This document shows, piece after piece, positions 46,785 through 54,899 of a stretch of 64,000 nt of DNA; the first letter of the stretch is position 1, and each line of letters opens with the position of its first letter. A model generated the notes under the pieces. It was not told the DNA's origin and made no database searches. It worked only from the letters and a program-made list of their open reading frames with translations. The stretch spans positions 516,501-580,500 of the forward strand of contig VWND01000010.1 of the NCBI GenBank assembly GCA_009599575.1, given 5' to 3'. This stretch comes from Blumeriella jaapii (Eukaryota > Ascomycota > Leotiomycetes > Helotiales > Drepanopezizaceae). The position numbers and the translations under genes were made by a program.

Positions 46785-47870
46785 AATTAGCGCCGAATCG
46801 ATTAACGCATAACCGTTCGCTTTAAAATCGGCGAGCGCTTTTATTTTGTACGAAAAGCTATTTTTAATAAGTATAACGGAAATTGTTAATAAATCGCTAT
46901 TAAAAAGCTTTCGAACGTTAAAATAACGTATATCGCGCAATACGCTTAAGAAAAAAGCTTTACTTAAGCCTGAGCGTTTTTTCGATTGGCGGAAAAGTTT
47001 TTAATTTTTTCGTATGCGTTTTGAAAATCGTTTGAAAAAAAGTTTTCGTTTTTACTACTATTATTAAAAAGCGAATCTTCGGCCGGCTCGACCTCGTTTA
47101 CATTTATTAGCTTAGGAGAGCTTTTAAATGGAACCGAAGGTCGGCTCGTAAAAGGTCGTGTAAATTAGCTTCGAACTTTTTAATATAAAATAAAAAACGA
47201 GCGTTATCGTTGGTCCGATCGAAAAAGGAAAACGCCAGAAAGGGCGTTCTGACGTAGAAAAAGAGAAAAAGCAGCAGAGGGTTGAGGAAAAGCTTATAAA
47301 GCATTTAAACGATTTTCGTACGTACGATTTGACTCGTAATACGCTTTGATTAAAAATCTATTATTTTAATAAATAATAGATTTGATTAAAAAACGACTCG
47401 CGTATAAAATTCGTTTAGCCAATTGATTTTGTTTTTTTTGTCGGACGGCGATAAGCCAATTTTTAAAAATCGTTGTACGCGCCCATTTCAAATACAGCTT
47501 TTCTCGTAAACGCTTTAGTATTTATCGCGGAAAGCGTTTCGAAGCTGTTTGTTAATTCGTATTTAAGCGTTCGCTGCGAAAATGGAAAATCGCAGGTAAA
47601 ATCGTTAAAAATCGTTATGCGTATTTATTACAAGTATCTTAAATTCGTTTTCGGCCTTTTAAACGTTTGAAAAATCGGCCAGAAAATCGGCGATCTTTTT
47701 TACTAATTTTTCGGAAAGTATAAAATCGGAGCGGTTTAAAATACGCGGGGTAAAAAACTCTTTTGCTACGTTTTCGGTCTGATCGAATATATAATTTTTG
47801 CGAAATCGATCGCTAGCGAAATAATTATAATAAAATTCGAAATTATCGAGAATTTTAGTCTTTTAATGGC
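46785..47870 (-). pseudogene. E1 gag, decayed, interrupted by E6
   Basis: Collinear with 23,526-24,610 of E2. Open pieces at 46,940-46,785 and 47,304-47,107 (with DRTNDNARFLFYIKKFEANL) match the G1 gag. It ends with ATGGC (47,866-47,870), the left target copy of E6. The gag continues at 49,240-49,945. Confidence 0.78.
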
Positions 47871-48077
47871 TGTGACGACGTGGCCCGTTCGGCTCGGCCC
47901 TTCGGCTTCCCGGCCTTGGCCCCTTGGCCCCGGCCCTTCGGCCCTTCGGCCTTCCGGCCCCTGCCGAACCTTAAACCCATATGTATATAGCTCCTTCCAG
48001 CAGAACCTCTTCCAGGTTCTGCACCTTGATATTCTAAGCCCTTCGCCTACCTGTTCTTCAGCATACGTGTCGTCACA
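47871..48077 (+). repeat. E6 5' LTR (207 bp)
   Basis: Contains several GGCCCTTCGG-type short repeats, a TATA box (GTATATAGC, about 47,982-47,990) and ends TGTCGTCACA. Confidence 0.95.
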
Positions 48078-48409
48078 TTATATCAAAGTCAAACCCTTTT
48101 CAGCCTCGAAGCTACACTTTCATCTTTCAGACTACTTCGGCGTCTGTAACCTTTCTACTGCGACGCCGCCACACCGCCTTTTTCGCTGTAGCCAGCCTTT
48201 GCAGCAAACGTTACATTACCTTTGAAGCTCTTATCGATCAAAACTCCTTCGAGCCTATTCAGTCAATTTTCCTCGCCCGAACACGCTGCGGTGAAGACTC
48301 CGCGAGAAGGCCGACGATTTTTCCGGCGATTTACCCCCCCCCCCCCCCTGCACCACTTCCGCTGAACACCGAGATACTGTTCACAAACCGGCAAATTCGG
48401 ACCTTTTCA

Positions 48410-48634
48410 CTAAGCGTTCCGACCGAACCAGCTATTCGTCGCAATTTCTTCGAATAACCGACGTGCCTTCCCTTTCGGTAATTCGACGTTTTCTTTCGAT
48501 ACAGCTGTTCTGATGGAGTCTGCCGTTATTCGACTAGCCTTTTGCTGCAAAACCTCATAAACGCGAAACACCAGTATACGCGCAGCCTCGATACGTGTAC
48601 GCGGAATTTGGTTAAAGCTATTACTAGTCGACAT
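48410..48634 (-). CDS. E6 minus-strand ORF, 74 aa, unknown
   Basis: An intact ATG-to-stop frame, antisense to the element. It encodes a charged helical peptide including VLQQKASRITADSIRTAV and KGKARRLFEEIATNSWFGR. It has balanced composition and no recognised family. It overlaps the plus-strand frame by 93 bp. Expression is unproven; with an element this small, either frame could be a coincidence. Confidence 0.3.
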   Translation of the reverse strand: MSTSNSFNQIPRTRIEAARILVFRVYEVLQQKASRITADSIRTAVSKENVELPKGKARRLFEEIATNSWFGRNA

Positions 48635-48880
48635 AAGGCTCCTGCCACCCCCCTCACTCCTGTTTCTACCCTAGCCGACTATCAAGCCAGATTAACTCGA
48701 CTTTCGGTATTAATATACGACAAATTGGCTGCAAAGCCCCCACCTCCACCACCAGCGCCAGCGCCGGAACGCGATTATACCCCCTTTTTGCAGGAAATCA
48801 TCGATGTAACGCGTAACGTAGAAGGCCTGATATTAAACCAAGCCGAGCAAATGGATTTTATTATCGATAGGGTTAGTTAA
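48482..48880 (+). CDS. E6 plus-strand ORF, about 130 codons without an ATG
   Basis: Open from 48,482 to the TAA at 48,878 in the sense of the element. It has a basic helical part (NLVKAITSRHKAPATPLTP), a Pro run, then ERDYTPFLQEIIDVTRNVEG and a Gln/Asp-rich end. It could be a Gag remnant or a new small Gag-like protein, but there is no ATG near its start and no zinc knuckle. A poly-C run (about 48,337-48,352) lies upstream. Confidence 0.3.
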   Translation, partial: FDVFFRYSCSDGVCRYSTSLLLQNLINAKHQYTRSLDTCTRNLVKAITSRHKAPATPLTPVSTLADYQARLTRLSVLIYDKLAAKPPPPPPAPAPERDYTPFLQEIIDVTRNVEGLILNQAEQMDFIIDRVS

Positions 48881-49013
48881 GGAGTAAAAAAACGGCGACT
48901 TATATGCAAGATGGCTTGCAAAAGGACGTATGCGAGGGCTGTATTACAATTGGGTTGATTTTTGCGCTCGAGGGCGAACGCTCACTACGTTATGCTATAA
49001 CTCCGTTCTTTTC

Positions 49014-49027
49014 GGACGGGGGGGTAG
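49014..49027 (+). promoter_or_regulatory. Polypurine tract of E6
   Basis: GGACGGGGGGGTAG lies next to the 3' LTR. The same CTTTTCGGACG context precedes the G1 3' LTR in E3 (about 30,985-31,002, G-to-A altered). Confidence 0.85.
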
Positions 49028-49234
49028 TGTGACGACGTGGCCCGTTCGGCTCGGCCCTTCGGCTTCCCGGCCTTGGCCCCTTGGCCCCGGCCCTTCGGCC
49101 CTTCGGCCTTCCGGCCCCTGCCGAACCTTAAACCCATATGTATATAGCTCCTTCCAGCAGAACCTCTTCCAGGTTCTGCACCTTGATATTCTAAGCCCTT
49201 CGCCTACCTGTTCTTCAGCATACGTGTCGTTACA
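49028..49234 (+). repeat. E6 3' LTR (207 bp)
   Basis: Identical to the 5' LTR except TCGTTACA for TCGTCACA at the end. Confidence 0.95.
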
Positions 49235-49239
49235 ATGGC

Positions 49240-49945
49240 GTGCTTTGTAATTTTTACTATTATTTAATTTAAATTCAAAGTTCGGAACGCGTTTTATACG
49301 AGCTAATCGAAAATTAGCAGATAAATGGAAATCATAGCGTTTAAAAGGCGCGCTAGGATTTTGGCCGTTATAAAAAAATTTAAAAAAAGTTCGCGAAAAG
49401 CGTGGAAATTGATTTACAGCGTTTGTTAATTGAAATAAAACGTTGCGAAAAAGGGAAAAAGCAGCAGATTCGCGACCGGCAAAAGCACGTTCGATAAATT
49501 CTACTAAACGCTTTAATTAAGGGATTTGTCGCAATCGTATAATTTCCAAAAGTTGTCGTTTACGCTTTTACGCTTTTTTTAATTGATTTTGCAAAAGTCT
49601 TAACTAAATGCTTTTAGCGCTAGGCTGCAAAAAAGAAATGGCAGGCGAAATGGTTAGCGTTCTGCCTTTTCCTTTGTTTTTTTTTCCTCGGGGGGAGGAT
49701 TGTTTTTTAAAAAAAAAAGCTTTTGAAGGAGGCTGTTTTTTCGCTGATTGAAAAAAAGGTTAAGATGTAGTAGCAAAAGCTGAAAAGCTCTGCTAAAAGG
49801 AAGATCGTTAAACAGAAGCTATTTTTCGCGAAATGCGAAAATAGGCCTTTTTACGACCGGTCGATTATTTTGGTATGATTCGTGAAAAATTCGAAGAAAA
49901 AAATAGTTTACGCCGTCGCTAGCGTAGAAAAAAAGTTATTAATAA
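49240..49945 (-). pseudogene. E1 gag start and leader
   Basis: Continues E1 after E6, collinear with 24,615-24,829 plus 45,986-46,482 of E2. This also shows the site where E3 entered E2. Non-functional. Confidence 0.75.
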
Positions 49946-50212
49946 TATAACGATTTAATTAATCGAAAAGCTGAAAAATCAGTTAATTAATCGCCGTGTT
50001 TATATAATATAAAAAACGAGCTTTTGGTTTTGTAATAAAAATATTTATTTAGAATTAACAATTGCAAAAGGCAAAGATTGCTAAAAAGAAAAAGTCTTAT
50101 ATATATAATAGTTTCCATAGTTAATAGGAGACCCACCAGAAGACCAGGGAGCTTGCAGCTACACGTGGTTGCTGGGGTGACACGAGAGGTGGCAACAAAG
50201 TGAGTCGTCACA
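49946..50212 (-). repeat. E1 5' LTR (267 bp)
   Basis: Starts with RIP-altered TATAACGATT, ends GAGTCGTCACA, and is followed by TAAAA, the target copy shared with 14,796-14,800. Confidence 0.92.
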
Positions 50213-50217
50213 TAAAA

Positions 50218-52150
50218 CGCTTGCTTTTTTTTGAATTTTTTTTTAAAACGTTTAATTATAACGAAATTAAATTATAAGCGTTCGATTAAATATCGTTACG
50301 ATTTAGCTCGAAAGCTTATAACGGAATCGATATTTCGCAATCAAAAAAATTCTAAAATAAATAAAACTTTTAAAATATTTATATCGCAAGCTACGAAATC
50401 GCTTTGTATTTTTTTAATTATTTTATAATTATTAATAGCGCGAATAAATTGCGTATGCGTGCCGTAAATAATTACTTTTTTTTTTTTAACCGTAAATAAA
50501 TTAATACGTTTTTAAATTGGTTTTTATTTATACTTAATTAATAACTTTTGAATTACGCAGTTTTTTATCGCGCCGCAATCGATAAAAGCTCGTTTCGTAC
50601 GAATTTCGCCTTTAGCTTTTTTAATCTCGATTGAAATTATTATTATTTTTTTTTTTTTTCGCTCGATTTTATTAACAGCGACGAAATTAAAATCGAGCGG
50701 AAGCTTTTCTCGAATTTTTAGATTTATTAGCTTCGGGGCAGTTTAAAATTATATATTTTTTTTTGTTACATTTATAATATTCGATTTTTAAACAATTAGC
50801 TATACGATGCTTTTTTTTTTGGCAGCGACTGCATTTCGAAAAGTAAAAAAAATCGTTAAAAATTCTAGGATTTTAAAGGATTTTATTAGAATTATCGTTT
50901 TTTCGCTTTCGTTTTTCTTTTTATAACGTATTTTCGAATCGAAAACGGTATATATTTGTTTTAGCCTTTAAGTTTTAATCGTAAATATAAGTCTTTTCTT
51001 TTCTTTTTTTTTTATATTTATTTCGTCGTTTATTATTTTTCGTTTCGTCGTTAATAATTTTATTAGCACTTTCGATACAACGAACGATTAATACTAATTT
51101 TTCGTACGAATTTATAACTGCAATATTATTTCGTTTAATAATTTTTTTTCGAAAAGTAAATCGGAGTTTTGCGAAAAGCATTTTTTTTTTAATCGCATTA
51201 TTTATTATTTGCAACTGCTATTCGAAATTATTCAAATAAGCAACGAAATCGTTAACTAATTTATGCTTTTTTTGCTTCGCTTTATCGTATAAATTCGAAG
51301 CCGCGATTTTTCGATTTTTCGTATTTATCAAAAAGTCTAATATTTATTTTTTAAAATCGTTTTATATAATTCGAACGTTCGTAAAACGTCGTTCGTATCC
51401 GGTCCACTTTTTTTTTATTTTATCGTCGAAAGCTAGAATACAAGCGTTAATTTTCTTTTAATTAATACAGAATATTATTTTTTTATTCTGGCGGAAACTT
51501 CGCTTTACACGCCGAATAAAAAATTAAGCTTTTTTAATATTTTTCCTTCGGTATATTAAAAAATCTTTTATTTTTAATATTTTTCGGCTCGAATTCGCTA
51601 TGTTTTTTACAAAAGATATAATATACTTAAAAAAGATGCTAAATCGTTTTTAATAAGTATTATTATCGTAATGCTTCGAAGATATCTTATAATAATCGCC
51701 GGCTTAGATTATTTTCTGTTTTTTTTTAATTAAAACGGTATTAAAAAATATAAAAATCTTTTTTTCGATATTTTCGAAAGCGTTAAGTTTTTATTAAAAT
51801 TGTTTAGCTTTTTTTCGAAATTCGTTTCGGCGTTTTTTGGTTTTTTCGAATCTTTTGATTATTTCGTAAATCTTTTTTTCAGTTTTTTTCTGCTTTATTT
51901 TAATTCGTATTTTTTTTATTTTTTTACGTTTATTATTTTTTTCTTATTCGGCGCGAATTCGTTTATTAGCCAAATAAATCAGGATTTCGGTGAAAAGTTT
52001 TTTCGAATCGCTTTAAGCGTGGTTTTTTTTAGTAATTTTTTCGATAGAAAAAGTTAGAAAATCGTCGCGTTCTAAAAATAAAGTATTTTCGACCTTTAGT
52101 AAAGCTGGTAACGTTAAAAAAAACGATAATACGGGGTTTTTCTAAACAGC
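50218..52150 (-). pseudogene. E0 gag, zinc knuckle and protease, decayed
   Basis: Gag pieces such as 51,214-50,975 read KLRFTFRKKIIKRNNIAVIN and YEKLVLIVRCIESANKIIN. A CCHC knuckle CSRCQKKKHRIANC is preserved at 50,833-50,792. The protease reads RAFIDCGAIKNCVIQKLL near 50,600-50,545, where the family has ALIDSGA. The frame then meets the E1 insertion and continues with RT at 14,795 and below. Confidence 0.78.
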
Positions 52151-52201
52151 CGAAAGCGCTAAGTTTTTTTAAATAACTGAAAATGCCTGTTCGCTGCGAA
52201 T

Positions 52202-52465
52202 TGTCACAGCTAGCTTGAGGATGATCAAAAAGGTGATGTGGACCAAAAGGTACGCATGTAAATTAAAAGAAAAACACCGAGCTAAAATGCTCGGGGTCGC
52301 GAACTTTATATATAATAAGTTGCGCTTATGGGTCACGTGACTTAGCGCGAGGCCTAATGGCCGAGATAGTCCGTGCCCAAACCTTATTCCAATACCACCG
52401 GCAATCATACCATTGGCAAATATACTACTGGCAATCATACCACTGGCCAGGAAAGAATCGTAACA
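52202..52465 (-). repeat. E7 3' LTR (E5 family)
   Basis: Reversed copy of the E5 LTR with its 15-bp tandem units (CCACTGGCAATCATA type) degraded by RIP. Confidence 0.9.
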
Positions 52466-54069
52466 CTATCCCCCCCCTCCGAAAAACTGCGTCCGCGCAG
52501 TTGCGGTCATAGGTTTATCGTCTTTCAATTTAATATAATTTTTTTTATTTTCGTTATAAATTTGCAATTATACAAAAAATATTCGTAAAAAGCTTTTAGC
52601 GATAAAATGCGATCGGTAGAATACTTAAAAAATATAAAAAGCCGTTATAGCGTTAAAACAAAAAATATTATTCGAGATTTTTATCAGCGCTTTTTTAATT
52701 AACCTAATATTGCAATATTTTTTTATGCAATTTCGAATTTATTATTTCTTCGATTTTTTATTCCGTTTATTTAAAAAGTAGTTAAATAAAGGTTGGTTCG
52801 GGGCGGCGTTGGCCAAGTAAAAGGTTGCTGATATACTTTCGGAGCGAATATAAATGGAAAATTAAATGGATTAACCAATTTGCGAAAAAGTTAAGTTTTC
52901 AATTTTTTTTTATTTTGTCGACGATTTTAATTAAATCGTACCATTTGTCTAAAAGCTTTCGGAAAAATCGGTCGAACTTTTAATTTTTAATATTTATTAA
53001 TACTTCGTCGCTTATTTTCTAATTTATTAATCGTTTATGCAAATTAGCGAAGCGTTTTATTTTGGCTTATTATTGCGTAATAAACGATTGCGCGTATTTT
53101 ACAATCTTTTTAGCTCGGAAAGCCAAATGCAAAGCTTCGTCGCGATTAAGCTTTTCGATGGCCGAGCAAAAAAAACGGAGATTATTTATATTTTAAAATA
53201 TACGAGCTTTGTATTTATTTAAAATTTAAAAAAAAAAAACGTTGCCGAAAAACTCGTGCGGCAAAATTAGTTATATAATATTTATCAAAAGTAAAAAGCG
53301 TTTCCAATTGTTTTAATAGTAAAAGTAAAAAAGGCGAAAGCGTTGTTTAATATATTAATTTATTATTTCGGTTTGCTTATCGATATTAAAATTATACGCA
53401 ATAATTAATTTAATTTTGGTTTTTAATATACGGCAGAGTTTTTATTAAAAAACCGAAACAAATTAAGCTTTTCGGTTCGAAACAATTGAATCCGGCATGC
53501 CGAAATAGCGTATTTAATAAATCAAAAACAAAGCTGCTAGTTTTTTCGCTATAATAATTTTGTAGCAGGAAATTAACAAAAGCTTTTTAAACAGGCGATT
53601 TATTATTACGAAAGCGAAGTCGTAACTATTTTCGTTTAATAAAAGCTTCGTAAAATCTATCGTTAAGTATTAATAGGGCCTGTTAAATATAAGCAAAAAT
53701 TTCAAAAAGCCCGGAGTTTTATCGCGTTTAGCTTTTATTTGTATGCAACGATAATTCGAAACGTATTGTTATATATTTGCTTTTATAATTTTTTAATAAT
53801 ATTTGCGATCGACCAAAAGTTTTATTTTTTTTATTTCAGCGTATATTACGCAAAGCTGTTCGTAGATATGTCGGATTAGAAAAATTCGCAATTCGAAAAA
53901 TTTTAAAAATATTATTAATTTGCTTTGAAAAAACAATTTGTTTTATCGCAGTTGATAATTAAAATTATAATTACGGGCCTGCGCTCGCTGCGCTTCGAAA
54001 AAAAAAAAAGTTTTTGTTGATTTGTAATAAGTCGTTTACGATTGTATAATTATATATATTGTAAAACGG
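52202..54069 (-). mobile_element. E7: RIP-decayed, reversed 3' part of an E5-family element
   Basis: The LTR (52,202-52,465, TGTCACAGC to ATCGTAACA) and the adjoining complement of the polypurine tract (CTATCCCCCCCCTCCG) match the E5 3' end reversed. The interior aligns backwards with E5 from about 44,797 to 43,210. For example, the antisense of the E5 integrase region recurs at 53,037-53,222, and the zinc-region antisense near 53,720-53,830. At 54,070 it stops abruptly where E8 begins. Many C-to-T and G-to-A changes. Confidence 0.87.
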
Positions 54070-54300
54070 TGATACCTTGTATTAATAGGAGTTGGTAGTT
54101 TTAGCTATGATCGAGGCATAGATTTCTCCGAAACCCTCTGCCATTGACTATTTTTAGCAGGTATAAGAGCAAAGCATTCCCTTAGATAGTATTATAGGCA
54201 CGCAGTTTAATTTATATTTTTATTTATTTTTTTTTATTTTTTTTCAGTTTTTTCTAAGGATTTCTTAAATTATTTTACCCACCGATATATGGCCGTATCA
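54070..54300 (+). repeat. E8 5' LTR (231 bp)
   Basis: TGATACCTTG start and CCGTATCA end. The first 120 bases are much less RIP-altered than the surroundings and include GCAGGTATAAGAGCAAAGC, a TATA-like site followed by a probable start region. Confidence 0.65.
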
Positions 54301-54899
54301 GTTTGGTTTTCTTATCTACTTTTATATTTGGTAATTTACGCAGGAATTTAAATTTCGGTGTTTCGTTTTTATATATTCGCCGATGCATTTCTTAAATTCA
54401 CAATTAAAATCGATTTCGATATTTCGTTATTACGGCTTAAAGAATTTATATAATATTATTCGCAGCTGTATTATATAAAGGATTTTTAATAGCTTTTTTT
54501 ATTTTGCGCATAGTTATTAGATTATAAAAATATAATACATTTCAGAAACGTTTAAAATTACGGTCAGGCAATTTTAAACCGTGCGAAGCTTAAAACTCGA
54601 AAATCGCTTTTTTATTTAAGAATAACAAATCGAATATTGGTTTATACGCTTCGACCGTTGCGCTCGGCTTTTTTAAATTAGATTTTTTTTAGTCAAACGC
54701 TTGGCGAAAATTTAACCTTTTGATTTTACGCTTTATAATTATGGCAATTACAATTTGCGGCTTTTTATTAAAAATAGTAAGGAAATGGCTGTACGTATAT
54801 TAGCTTAAGCTACGGAATATCGAAACCGTGGATTATATAGCAATATTATATCAATCGAGTTAACTTATTAAAAAACAAGTTTTTTAATACGCTATTCAA

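Larger units (their letters stand above)
47871..49234 (+). mobile_element. E6: young non-autonomous LTR retrotransposon (1,364 bp) in E1 gag
   Basis: Two 207-bp LTRs (47,871-48,077; 49,028-49,234) differ at one base, and both are flanked by ATGGC (47,866-47,870; 49,235-49,239). The uninterrupted target is visible in E2 near 24,610 (CAATGGCGTGTTTTATAATT). Only 950 bp lie between the LTRs, with no RT, integrase or protease. A polypurine tract GGACGGGGGGGTAG abuts the 3' LTR. It is GC-rich and essentially free of RIP, inside heavily RIP-mutated DNA. Termini (TGTGACGA...TCGTCACA) and polypurine tract match G1, so G1-type enzymes probably mobilise it. Confidence 0.93.
14801..50212 (-). mobile_element. 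E1: G1-family chromovirus, outermost G1 copy
   Basis: E1 is bounded by 267-bp LTRs (14,801-15,067 and 49,946-50,212) and flanked by the perfect target-site duplication TAAAA (14,796-14,800 and 50,213-50,217). Its minus-strand pol occupies 15,068-19,152. E2 is inserted at 19,153, and E1 resumes at 46,785 with gag, which is itself interrupted by E6. Removing the inserts restores an element of about 6.4 kb collinear with E2 and E3. Heavily RIP-mutated. Confidence 0.9.
9958..52201 (-). mobile_element. E0: chromodomain Ty3/gypsy element, RIP-decayed, split by E1
   Basis: E0 is the oldest host element of the stack. On the minus strand it runs gag, zinc knuckle and protease (52,150-50,218), is broken by the 35-kb E1 insertion, and resumes at 14,795 with reverse transcriptase, RNase H, integrase and a chromodomain down to about 11,500. 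The left end TGTAAGGATT at 9,958 looks like the terminus of its 3' LTR. A matching 5' LTR is not in the window because E7/E8 follow at 52,202. Unusually, a plus-strand frame lies between pol and the 3' LTR (10,830-11,514). The continuity of gag-PR with RT-IN across the E1 target-site duplication is direct evidence of one element. The outer limits are inferred. Confidence 0.7.

Noticed and set aside
51800..52057. Phe-rich plus-strand frame resembling a membrane protein
   Set aside because: TTT-rich antisense of the E0 gag; Phe runs are what A-rich coding DNA gives on the opposite strand.
53037..53222. Plus-strand frame in E7 resembling 43,971-44,198 (minus)
   Set aside because: Both are antisense frames over the integrase region of the same element family; useful only to align E7 with E5.
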